DNA of 64,000 bases, taken from assembly GCF_003086295.3 (NCBI RefSeq), contig NC_092053.1:91236745-91300744 (forward strand), given 5' to 3'. The position numbers and the translations under genes were made by a program. The stretch is from Arachis hypogaea (Eukaryota > Streptophyta > Magnoliopsida > Fabales > Fabaceae). Positions 46,380 to 56,419 of the stretch are shown one piece after another (positions within the stretch are counted from its first letter, which is position 1; every line of letters starts with the position of its first letter). The notes beneath the pieces are model-generated. The model ran no database searches and had not been told where the DNA came from. It saw only the letters and a program-made list of their open reading frames with translations.

Positions 46380-47730
46380 TGACGAACGATTGTCCCCAAG
46401 GGTGTATTGGTAAAGATTTTCTTCAATAAAATTACGTTGCAAGTATAGCTCTACCAACAACAATCCTCGGGTGTCAAATTTAGAAGAGGGATTTGGTTGT
46501 CACAAGTTCAACCCCAATAGAAATAACCGAAGTATTCAAACCTCTGGTCGTCTCACAAGGAATGGGCAAACATATGCTTCAACATTTGTTAGAAATCCGA
46601 GGTTGTGAGTTATGAGCATGAAAATAAATGAAAATCTTAACAAGCAAGTAATCTTAAATTGCAACAAACTAATTCAATTAACTAAGCAAAACATGAGCAA
46701 TTCCAATGAATAAGTAACATTCCACTTAATTCTATTATAAACCAAACAAGTAACTATAACTAAAGCAAATAATTGAGAAAGTTGGTTTTCAAATATGAAT
46801 AATAAAAGCAACTCTTGGCTAGGCATGGGAATTGGGATCACCATCCTTGTCTAACAACCATATCTTGACAATTATAAGGAACCAAGCTCATTAAGTCTAC
46901 CCTCAAAGTCTTAAGTACGTGATATCTACTCCTAGACTTGAAGTACGTCAAATGGCTTTGATCACATCAACCCATAAGTCCCAACCTACCTACTAATTAG
47001 ATTAGTAGTGGGTTGGCGTCAATGAGTATCAAATTGACCATCAAGGGCTCCCAAATCATCAAATCCATTAGACCCAATGACTCAAGTTTACCCAATTCCC
47101 TTGACCTAGGCCAAGAGTAAAGAAGACTACTCCATAATCAAAGTAAACAATTCATCGAACACATGGTAAGCATTAACAAAAGACATGTTCAAAATAGCAA
47201 TTAAATTAGAATCTACAAATACCCACTAACAATTATCAACATACAATCATCAAAACAACAAGACTAAACATAGAAATCATCAATGTAACATCAACAAGTC
47301 AAGAATCACAACATTCATGAAATGGGTATAAAATGACAAGTAACAAGGATTCATAAACTAGCACAAGATATAAGCAAAATTGTAGCAAGGAATTCAAATT
47401 GAACAATTAAAACTAGCAATTAACAAGATCCAATTCATAAATCAACAAGGGAAGATCAAATTAAAACTAGATCTAGAGAGGAACAAGGGTTTCTCTCTCT
47501 AGAATCACCCAAGAACCAAAAACTAGCTAAAAATTATGTCCTAGTGTAAAATGATTGATCCCCCCTTTCCCCCTAGCATCCTTGGGTCTTTTTCCATGCA
47601 GAAACAGCTTGAAATTGGGCCTCATAAGCCTCAGAAATTGCCAGACATGATTTCCTTTAATGAGGTCACGTGCAGCTTCCCACGCGTGCGCGCCATGCGT
47701 GCGTGCGCGTCGATTGCTTTTGCGATCCAC
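46380..47730 (-). repeat. E1 5' LTR, truncated by element T
   Basis: Aligns with 13917-15270 and stops at 47730/47731, where T's LTR (TGATGTGCG) begins. The rest should lie beyond T's far end, outside the window. CCACA at 47727-47731 is the expected left target duplication of T. Confidence 0.9.
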
Positions 47731-48615
47731 ATGATGTGCGAAAAACGATCTGACACAAAACTCACCGGCAAGTGCACCGGGTCGCATCAAGTAATAATAA
47801 CTCACGGGAGTGAGGTCGATCCCACAGGGATTGAAGGATTGAGCAATTTTAGTTTAGTGGTTGATTTAGTCAAGCGAATCAAGATTTGGTTGAGTGATTT
47901 GTGATTTGCAGAATTTAAATTGCATGGAAAATAAAGGGAATGGGTAATTGGCATGAAATTAAAGAGAACAGGAAATAAAGTGCTGAATCTTAAAGAGCAA
48001 GAAATTAAATGGCAGAAACTTAGAACGCAAGAAATGTAAATTGCAGAATCTTAAAGTGCAAGAAATGTAAATGGCTTAAATTGTAAAGGGAATTGGGAGT
48101 TGGATTTGCAGAAATTAAACAAGGAAAAGTAAAATTCAACAAACAGAAGAGTAAAAGATGGCTTGGATTGAACCGGATCTAAAAACAAAAATGTAAATGA
48201 GCTTGAAAGCAGTAAACAGAGAATGTAAAATGATAATTCAGATCTCAGGACCCAAGAGACTAGATAACCAAGTCTAGATCTCAATGCCTTCCTAGATCCA
48301 ACAAGAACAATTGCAAAGGAAATGTAAATTGCAGAGAAAGTAGATGAAGAAGCAATTAACAGAAATTTAAATTCAATTGTGCAGTAAAGAAACAAAGAGT
48401 TCTCAGGATGAGATTGAAACAGAATTCCTTCAATTCTCCAACCCAAGATCCAAGACAATTGTAATTGAAATTGAAAGCAAGAAGACTAAGAGGAAGGGAA
48501 TTCAATTCTCCTTCCCCGAGACTTAGAAATTAAAATTCACTCAACACCAAAAGCTCTCCGAAAACTCTCTATGAAAACTAAAAGGAAAAAGCTCTTTAAA
48601 AACTTAAATCCTATG

Positions 48616-48624
48616 CTATTTATA
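48616..48624 (-). promoter_or_regulatory. TATA box in T left LTR
   Basis: TATAAATAG on the minus strand. In the middle LTR the same site (57304-57312) reads TTTAAATAG. Confidence 0.7.
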
Positions 48625-48754
48625 CACTTTCTTCAAATGGTCTTCAATCCTTCAATTGGGCCTTTTCTCTTGATGGAATTGGGTTGATAGAGGCCTTGGT
48701 TGATTGCTCTTGGAGTTTGGAGAAGAACCGAAGTGAACCGGGTTTGGAATCATG

Positions 48755-49225
48755 AAAGCTTGAGTAAAAGTTTGAGTAAAAGTTTGAGGCAAACTTTTAC
48801 TCAAACTTTTCATATCAGCCACCCCATTTTGCTGCTACCAACGTTTGAGCTAAAGTTTGGGGTCAAACTTTTGCTCAAACGTTGGCTCCCCTTGCACACT
48901 CATGGCGCCAACGTTTGCCAAAATGTTTGAGGCAAACGTTGGCGCAAGCTTTTGCTCTCCAGGGTGTGTTGTTCATGGCGCCAACGTTTGCCAAAAAGTT
49001 TGAGGCAAACGTTGGCGCAAACTTTTGCTCTCCAGGGTGTTGATTTGTGATGCCAAAAGTTTGCCAAAAAGTTTGAGGCAAACTTTTGCTCAAGCTTTTT
49101 GCCCAAAAGTTTGCACAAAAGTTTGAGGCAAACTTTTGGTCAAGCTTTTTGCTCCCTGGTTCGTTTTCACTTATTCCAAAAGTTTGAGCTAAAGTTTGAG
49201 GCAAACTTTTGCTCAAACCTTTTGT
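48755..49225. repeat. Nested inverted-repeat array in T LTR
   Basis: Many units of AAAGTTTGAGGCAAACTTTTG and GCCAACGTTTGCC. The clearest hairpin has 15-bp perfect arms, GCGCCAACGTTTGCC (48978-48992) and its complement (49004-49018), with an 11-nt loop. The array lies 130-600 bp upstream of the TATA box. A copy is at 57447-57912. Confidence 0.9.
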
Positions 49226-49527
49226 CCTCTCTTCCTCCTAGCCATTCCTTCTTGCTTCAACCTTTCTCCAAGCTTTCTTCACCTATCATTAATAAACCAA
49301 ACACATCAAAGCTATGCTCAAAATCATGAGATATTCATTCTTTCATAATATGTGACAATTATAGCATAAAACCTCATGAAATTGCATTAATTCATCTATG
49401 GTTGATTAAATCAAAGGAAGCATGAAAATCTACCCAATTGGCTTGCTTATGGCTCAAGAAAGTGCATAATTCAATTGAAAACAAAAGAAAAAGGCTAGTG
49501 AAACTAGGCTAAGATGACTTGTCATCA

Positions 49528-49564
49528 CAACACCAAACTTAAAGCTTGCTTGTCCCCAAGCAAG
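49528..49564 (-). other. RGGA-loop hairpin and polypurine tract, T copy 1
   Basis: In element orientation: CTTGCTTG/CAAGCAAG (8 bp, 49564-49545) around GGGA, four nt, then AAGTTTGGTGTTG (49540-49528) abutting the LTR. Confidence 0.85.
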
Positions 49565-50562
49565 AAAAGATTTATTGAGAAGAAAGAATGAAATGGAAGA
49601 GGATGTTCATGCTAGTAGAGTGTTATTGGTAGTTCATGGGATTTTATGTGGATATGTAAACACTCACTTTTTATTGACTCTTAAGCCTAGAAAGTCTCCT
49701 TCAAGCTTCAAGTAACATACTGCTATGACCTCTCGTTATTCCTTTATCCTTGGCTATTATTTTGTTCATAAGCTTTATTTGAGTGTCATGTGTAGCAAGT
49801 TCATTTTATTTTCTTTATACTTGACACATTATTCACTATAGACACTTGGCTCACATTCCTTCTTAAAACATTGATGCCCAGCACCTCTTTGGGCTACTAA
49901 ATGCCTTGTAGTTAGGTTGCTCTTGATAGTGGACTTTCAGCTGATGATCCCGGGTTAGTTAACCCAAGTCACCGAGTGTTGATGCACTCCAAAGAACTTA
50001 GTAGTCCAAGCAGATCCTAATACAAAGACACCACAGGCATATATTCTAAGGTTCAAGCTATTGGTGTCCAGCTTTGTTTCTTTTTTGTTTTCTTTTGTTC
50101 TGCCACTCTTTCGCTATTTCTTTTTCTCCCCTTTTTTTCTTTCTTTTTGTTTTTCTTTCTAACCAAGGATTTTTATTTGATTGAGATTCATAGACAGTAG
50201 GCCACTTTCTACTTAGAGGGAGACATCCTAGTTCTCTTATTCACTAAAAGTGAGCTATCATACAATCACACATACATACCACCACTTACTTTTATTATAC
50301 TTCTATCTAACAGAGAACTATCTCACTTCATTTTCAAATATTTCTTTTATTGAATTAAAGATGCAGGGGACAAAACATGCTTTTTGTTCAGTGAAAGTAA
50401 ACACACAAGTACACACATAGAATAGCTTACTTATTTTAAGAGGAACAAACATAATGCAAAGACTATTAATTATAATAACTACTTAAAGATGCAAAGACAA
50501 CTTAAAACAGATACAATGCATGCTTTTTCTTTGTAGTGATGAACAAGGAGCAAGTCCACCTT
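49565..50562. other. T 3' noncoding region
   Basis: No supported gene between ORF3 and the polypurine tract; contains a T-rich run near 50080-50160. Confidence 0.7.
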
Positions 50563-52170
50563 TCATTTGTCATGCTTTTTCTTTCTTCTTTCATACACTT
50601 GGTTGCTGGTGTTCCCTGTGTCCATGTCTGTTGTCTGTTGATCCCGCCAGAAACCAGCTCTATTCATCGCTTCCTCTACTCTATCTTCCAGTTTCATAGC
50701 ATTGCTTACTTCTATCTCACTTCTCCTTTTGAAGAATTCATCGAAGGTTGGAAATGCTGGATCCATGTTGTGCAGATGCTCTCCAATATAGTTCAGCTTG
50801 ATTTGACTATTTATGTTGTAGTCGGCTTGGGCTTCATATCTTGCATCTTGGAGGATTGTGAACTCTTTGAGAGCCCTCAAATTTTCAGCTTGCATTTGTT
50901 CCAACTTTCCAAATGATTCATGAGATTGAAAAGCATGCTCTTCTTGCATCACAAGGAATTTTGACTCAAATTCACTTTGTTTGTTCATCATTCTTAGCTC
51001 CCGTTCTTCTTGCTCTTGTTGGTTTTTCATGTATAGTGAATGGTATTCCTCTTGCCTTTCTTGAATTCTCATGTACTGTTGTGATAATCTTCCAATTGCT
51101 TCCTGCATTTGAGTCATATCCAGGTTGTTATGTGGGGGAATGTACTGCTGTTCCTCTTCCTCTTGTGGCTCTTCTTCCTCTTGTAACTCTTCTTCCTCCA
51201 TTGGTTCTTCTCTTTGCCTTCTTCCATGTGGTCTTCGGCCTTGATGTGCTTCAGGAGCCATCATCATTCTTTCAATGGTTATAGGCATGCCTTGGCTCAA
51301 CCACGTTGGATTCTCCTCTTCCATTGGCACTTTAGCCTTTGCACACAACCTCCAAATGGTACTTGGATAGTATAACCAAGACCCGGCCGAGTTCTTCTCA
51401 GCAAGCTTTTGAATGTCTTTTGCCAAGATTTCATGAACTTTTACCTCTCCTCCCACAATGATGCAATGCAACATAACAGCTCTCTTCCTGTTAACTTCTG
51501 AGGTGTTTACTGTGCCCAGAATTGATCTTTTCAACAACTCATACCATCCCTTTGCTTCCGGGGTAAGGTTACCTCTCTTCAGATACTTGTATTTGTTCTT
51601 GTCATCTCCTTCCCACTCTGAGTTCTCCATACAAATATCTCTAGCAATCCCATCATAATCCGGATCATCATTTACCCTTTGGTGGTATCCCGGTTCACTA
51701 AAGCAGACTGATTTTAGTCCCAAGACTTTCTTAATTGCATCCGAGCTAAAGTCTACTTCCACTCCCCGCACATAGCTCTTGTATGTTGGGGCCTCACTCA
51801 TGTCAAGCCTTGAAACATTGGCATAGAACTCTATTATGATATTAGCATTGATCCGGGTGATTGGTGATATGAGTTCCTCCCACCTCCTCTTTCGAATTTT
51901 GTCCTTCATTTCTTGGCATCCATCATCCGGCAGCAAGAGTGGAATTTCTGGATATATCTTCTTCTCATTCATCCATTCAATTTGCATCTGATGGTACCGA
52001 GATTTGAATCTCCATCGGTCATATTCAGGGGTGCTCTCCTCCACCATGGGATATTTCCTTTTCTTCGTTTGGTTCTTGAGGAAGAGGCCATGATCACTTG
52101 GTTGTTTGAGACTCTTGAGGTTAAAGGGAGTGTGAAGAATATTGGAGATTTTGATGTATATTTGGAGCAA
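50563..52170 (-). CDS. ORF3, copy 1: plant-transposon-protein-like
   Basis: 535-codon open minus frame. Landmarks shared with other ORF3s: RKRRWEELISP, EFYANVSRLD, SSDAIKKVLGL, LTPEAKGWYELLKRSILGTVNTSEVNRKRAVMLHC (cut into short segments in the paralogues) and VKVHEILAKDI. A Glu-rich segment (EEEELQEEEE) and a long Gln/Glu-rich, probably coiled-coil C-terminal half follow, ending KKKHDK. The upstream ATG at 52091 (MASSSRTKRRK) is in a different frame, so the original start may be lost by a one-base change near 52062 that both copies share. Function unknown; no pol domain nearby. Confidence 0.6.
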   Translation of the reverse strand: MLQIYIKISNILHTPFNLKSLKQPSDHGLFLKNQTKKRKYPMVEESTPEYDRWRFKSRYHQMQIEWMNEKKIYPEIPLLLPDDGCQEMKDKIRKRRWEELISPITRINANIIIEFYANVSRLDMSEAPTYKSYVRGVEVDFSSDAIKKVLGLKSVCFSEPGYHQRVNDDPDYDGIARDICMENSEWEGDDKNKYKYLKRGNLTPEAKGWYELLKRSILGTVNTSEVNRKRAVMLHCIIVGGEVKVHEILAKDIQKLAEKNSAGSWLYYPSTIWRLCAKAKVPMEEENPTWLSQGMPITIERMMMAPEAHQGRRPHGRRQREEPMEEEELQEEEEPQEEEEQQYIPPHNNLDMTQMQEAIGRLSQQYMRIQERQEEYHSLYMKNQQEQEERELRMMNKQSEFESKFLVMQEEHAFQSHESFGKLEQMQAENLRALKEFTILQDARYEAQADYNINSQIKLNYIGEHLHNMDPAFPTFDEFFKRRSEIEVSNAMKLEDRVEEAMNRAGFWRDQQTTDMDTGNTSNQVYERRKKKHDK

Positions 52171-53195
52171 GAAGAGATTTGAGGCTGAGCTTATTATGAT
52201 GAGAAATGATGAAGGGAATGGAGTTTAAATGGTTGTGGTGCAATGATTCGGTCATATGCATGGCTTGAAGGTGGTGTGTGTCATTTAAATGAACAATGAA
52301 GGGCTAGGATGCAATTGGATACTATGTGAATCAACGGTGTGCATGTAAGGATGAATGAAGACAAAGCTTGCTTCTTCAATTGTCTTTGCCGTGATCATCT
52401 CAAGGAGTGGCAGATTCTCCTTTTGAGGCATGTGATGAGATTCTGTCCTCATGCTATGCTTTCCTTTGTCTTGTCTTTTTCATTGAGTGTTCTTTTGACC
52501 ACCTAGTCATCACAACAAGACAACATATATTAGCATAATCAAACCGTGGCAAGAATGCTTCCTTCTTTAACACTATATGAATCATCATTCCTTATATCCA
52601 TTTGAACCGTGACTTTTCTTGGAGGACACCAAACTTAATGTTTGGTCATATAGTTACAAATGTGTCTCTTCCTCCAACTAGTGAAATCCCAATGTCACTC
52701 TTGATTACATGTTTATAAGAAATGTTTTCATCATAATTTTTCTTTTTCTCCTTTTTTTTTTTCATGAAGGATCAATTGTGTCTCTAAATCAGTGCATCAA
52801 GGTTTGATGAACACCAAACTTGTCTCTTGCTTAAGGGGTAAATGTGAGATGCTAGTAGTTAATCACAATTGATGCCTTCATCACAGAATGTGATTTCTTT
52901 TTAATTGAAAAGTCTCAGTAAGAGATAATGTATGATCATTGATGCATGATTTTTTTTTTAATTTTCATGAGAAGAGAAACACCAAACTTAGTGTTTGGTC
53001 ATATGCTAGGCATATAGTATGAAAATGTTTGTAACCTGGTTTGGTGTGCTTGAAGGCACACCAAACTTTAGAAGTCTTAGCATATGTAAAAAAAAAAAAA
53101 TTGTATGCATTCATTAAGTATGTCCATGAAAAGAAAAAAAATTCATGCTCAGGTGATCATAGCTTATTGAATTTAAAATGACATAAATCTTAAAT
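52171..53195. other. T spacer between ORF3 and gag-pro, with polypurine-core copies
   Basis: Noncoding. Four minus-strand AAGTTTGGTG copies (plus-strand 52627-52636, 52812-52821, 52980-52989, 53059-53068). Two sit in a dyad CCAAAC-N5-GTTTGG (52629-52647, 52982-53000); another dyad, GTTTGGTGTGC/GCACACCAAAC, is at about 53039-53066. Confidence 0.75.
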
Positions 53196-53243
53196 CATGG
53201 GTTGCCTCCCATGGAGCGCTCTTTTATTGTCACTAGCTTGACA
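53196..53243 (-). other. Double hairpin after the gag-pro stop, T copy 1
   Basis: In element orientation: hairpin 1 TGTCA-AGCTAG-TGACA (53243-53228), linker ATAAAAGAGCGCTC, hairpin 2 CATGGG-AGGCAA-CCCATG (53213-53196). It starts 14 nt after the stop at 53257. Confidence 0.75.
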
Positions 53244-53256
53244 TTGGAGCTTTCTT

Positions 53257-56223
53257 TTATGGTGGTTGAGGATTGTAGTGCCTCAACTTGTCTCCCCTGA
53301 CTGTGATCCTCCTCTTTGTTCTCTGGTGTTCAATTTCAGCATGTTCCAACGAGAGTATGTTGCTGACAGTGTAATAGTCATCAGTTTGTTGGCTTGCTCC
53401 CAGTTGTTGATATATCAATTGCACTTTGTCACCTTTGGAAAGCCCCTCTGTTGGAATCTTCCAGTTCTTCCAACCCCTTTTTGTTTTGTTTTTGCATTTC
53501 ATCCCCTTTTTTGTTGATCTTTCTTTTCTGGCTGTAGGCTTACCTTGGGGATCTCTTTCTTCAGTGGCTAATACTCCAATATCCTCTTGGACTTTCTCAT
53601 CCTTCTGCACAATCTTCTGCCTTGGGATGTTGTTGTGAATCACCTTGTCAATTTCCATATAGTCCCTTTTCTCATTGTTAAACTGGGCTTCTGGTAATAC
53701 CTTCAGAGTGACACTCTTATCATGCATCCTGAGAGTTAGTTCTCCTTGCTCTATGTCTATGATAGCTCTAGCAGTGGCCAAGAATGGCCTTCCCAGTATA
53801 ATAGAGTTACCATCATCCCCATCTGAATCTAGAACCACAAAATCTACAGGGTATATGAAATTGTCCACCTTGACCAGAAGGTTTTCAATCATACCCCTGG
53901 GGTATACCGTTGACTTATCTACTAGCTCTAGAGATATCTGTACCGGTTTAACTTCCTCTATACGCAGCTTTTTCACCAAGGAGGATGGTATTAAGTTAAT
54001 ACTTGCTCCTAGATCGCACATTGCTTTAGTGATGGTTAATTCCCCAATGGTGCAAGGCAGCAAGAAGCTCCCTGGGTCCTCAAGCTTTGGAGGAAGCCCT
54101 TTTTGAATCAAGGCCCTGCATTCCTCAGTAAGCAGTATGGTTTCTTTCTCATCCCAACTTCTTTTCTTATTGATAAGCTCCTTCAAAAAATTGGCATACA
54201 GAGGTATTTGCTCAAGTGCTTCAGCCAAGGGAATATTGATCTCCAGCTTCTTGAGAGTCTCAAGGAACTTATGAAATTGTTGGTCCTTTGCCTCCTTGTT
54301 GAATCTTTGGGGATATGGTAGTGGAGGCACAAAGGCCTTCTCTGCTTGTTGCTTTTGATTCTTTGTTGGCTCTTCAATTGCTTCATTCCCCTTTTTTGGA
54401 ATTTTTGATTGTTCCTCCTTTTCTTGAATTTGCTTTGAAGCTTGCTTGCTTGCCATTGCATCATCATCATTGGCTTCTTCTGTGTGTGTTGACTATTTAT
54501 CCTTCTCTTTGAGTTTCTCAGTGCTCTTGTTTAGCATCACAACTTGATCTTTGGCTTCATCTTCCTTTGTTTGCTCCTCATCTTCTATTGGCCTTTTGCT
54601 GCTCTCTGCTTGCTTCCTTGTAGTGTCATTGTTGCTCATCAATATTCTCCCACTCCTTAATTGTATTGCCTTGCATTCTTCCTTAGGATTTGGGATTGTG
54701 TCACTCGTCAGTGAGCTTGAAGGTCTCTCAACAGAAATCTGTTTGGAGATTTGCCCAATTTGTCTCTCTAGGCTCTTTATGGAAGCTTCATGGTTCTTGG
54801 TAGTCATTTCCTGGTGTTTCAACATTTTGTCTATCAAGGTCTCCAAGTTAGTGAGTCTTTGAGATTCAGGTGATACTTGAGGTGGGTTGTGAGATGTGGG
54901 TGGTGGATGGTAGGCATTTTGGTTGGTGGGTTGGTTATTGGATTGGTATTGGTTGGGGTTGGGGTAGTTGTTTTGAGGTTTTCTGTAGGGGTTCTGGTTA
55001 GTTTGCTGTTGGTTGTGGTTTTGGTTGCTTCTTGGGTTGTTTTGGTTTGAGTTCCTCTGCCATGGTTGTTAGTTTTGGGTGTGATTATCTCCCCATCTGA
55101 GGTTTGGGTGGTTCTTCCAGGATGGATTGTATGTATCACCATACACTTCATTTGGTCCTTAGTTGTGCATGTACTGTACTTGCTATTGTTGTTGCTCTTC
55201 TTGAGTTTCTTCATTTTGCCCCCATGTGGATGATGGTTGGCTTGTGTTAACTGCTGCAACTTGGAGGCTATCAATCCTCTTGGCCATTTGCTCAAATTGT
55301 TGTTGAATTTGCTGCTGCATCATCTTGTTTTGAGCCAAGATTGAGTCCACTCCTTCTAGCTCCATTACTCCTCTCCTTTGTGATGGTTGGCGGTTTCTTT
55401 GATGAGCAAAGAAATATTGATTGTTGGCCACCATGTCAATAAGATTTTGAGCTTCTTCTGCTGTTTTCATCAGTTGCAATGATCCTCCAGCTGAGTGGTC
55501 AAGTGATTCTTGAGCCTTTAGAGTGAGTCCTTCATAGAAGTTCTGTAGCTTGTCCCACTCAGTGAACATTTCTGGTGGACATTTCCTCAGTAGAGCCTTG
55601 TATCTCTCCCATGCTTCATACAGATTTTCAGCATCCAATTGCGTGAATGTTTGCACCTCAGTCTTCAGCCTGATGACTCTTTGAGGTGGATAGAATTTGG
55701 CTAAAAATTTAGTCACCAAATCATCCCAGCTAGTGATGCTTCCTTGAGGAAAAGTTTCAAGCCATTGTGCGGCCTTGTCCCTTAATGAGAACGGGAACAG
55801 CAGAAGCTTGTAAGTTTCAGGATTCACGCCATTGGACTTGACAGTGTCACAAATCCTTAAGAAGGTAGATAGATGTTGATTTGGATCTTCCAATGGTCCT
55901 CCCCCAAACGAGCAATTGTTTTGGACCAATGTAATGAGTTGTGGCTTCAATTCAAAGTTATTTGCATTGACATTAGGGTTGAGAATGCTGCTTCCACAAT
56001 GTCTAGCATTTGCAAAGGTATAGGAGGCCAATACTCTCCTCTGCTGTGGGTTATTGTTAACCCCTCCTCCTGGATTAGATGGATCTCCTTCCATCTCGTG
56101 ATATTCTTCCTCAGATTCTTCCTCTCCAACAATGTTTTTCCCTCTTTCAGCTCTTCTCAACCTTCTAAGAGTTCTCTGGTCAGTTTCAGATAAAACAAGA
56201 ATGGATCTCCCTGTACCTGACAT
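53257..56223 (-). pseudogene. gag-pro polyprotein, T copy 1, with several stops
   Basis: A single 989-codon minus frame from 56223 (MSGTGRSILV) to 53257. Gag (FELKPQLITLVQNNCSF, LRDKAAQWLETFP, FLAKFYPPQRV, YEAWERYKALLRKCPPEMF), then a Gln/Asn-rich linker, a coiled-coil-like stretch (IKSLERQIGQISKQI), and the protease (CDLGASINLIPSSLV, IILGRPFLATARAIID). In-frame stops: TAG 55183-55185, a TAA near 55159, a TAA near 55069 and TAG 54493-54495. Some are shared with copy 2, some private. No CCHC knuckle is obvious in the linker. Inactive. Confidence 0.85.
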
Positions 56224-56395
56224 ACAAACAAAACAAAAGAAACACCACCAGTACTTCTTCAGTCTATTGCTAGAATGAAGTTTAGTTTAAGCAAAATTTC
56301 AAACAGTTAGCGTGTTAGTTAAAGATTAGAGAAACAGAAAATAAAAATGCTAGATCTAGATCACCTCCTCACTTAATCATTGTCAATCTAATCAA
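56224..56395. other. Short gag leader, T copy 1
   Basis: AT-rich 170 nt between gag start and primer site; no ORF. Confidence 0.6.
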
Positions 56396-56413
56396 TCCCC
56401 GACAACGGTGCCA
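56396..56413 (-). other. T primer binding site, tRNA-Asp type
   Basis: In element orientation TGGCACCGTTGTCGGGGA, two mismatches to the tRNA-Asp complement, six nt from the LTR. Confidence 0.85.
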
Positions 56414-56419
56414 AAAACT

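Larger units (their letters stand above)
13917..47730 (-). mobile_element. E1: large Athila-like Ty3/gypsy element, interrupted by four insertions
   Basis: Minus-strand element: the 3' LTR is at the left (13917-15698) and the 5' LTR at the right (46380-47730, broken by element T). The primer site at 46356-46373 perfectly matches the 3' end of tRNA-Asp. From 5' to 3' (right to left) the order is gag, protease, RT, RNase H, integrase, ORF3, polypurine tract. RT has FMDD and integrase has GIDFMGPFP, both Athila-like. Insertions lie at 43715-45209 (gag), 32985-41660 (RT), 17362-27816 (ORF3) and 47732 onward (5' LTR). Subtracting them leaves about 13.2 kb visible. By eye the LTRs differ at roughly 25 sites over 1.35 kb. 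Confidence 0.85.
47732..49527 (-). repeat. T LTR, left (1,796 bp)
   Basis: TGATGTGCG...GACTTGTCATCA on the plus strand. It matches 56420-58216 with few differences. TATA box on the minus strand at 48616-48624; dyad array at 48755-49225. Confidence 0.95.

Noticed and set aside
48700..49329. Overlapping ORFs with repeated SLSKSLRQTF and QTFGITN segments
   Set aside because: Translation of the LTR inverted-repeat array; the same units translate on both strands.
50536..51284. Two plus-strand ORFs of 126 and 123 codons (repeated at 59225-59973)
   Set aside because: They lie antisense to ORF3 and exist because that frame is long and open; composition is hydrophobic shadow of an E/Q-rich protein.
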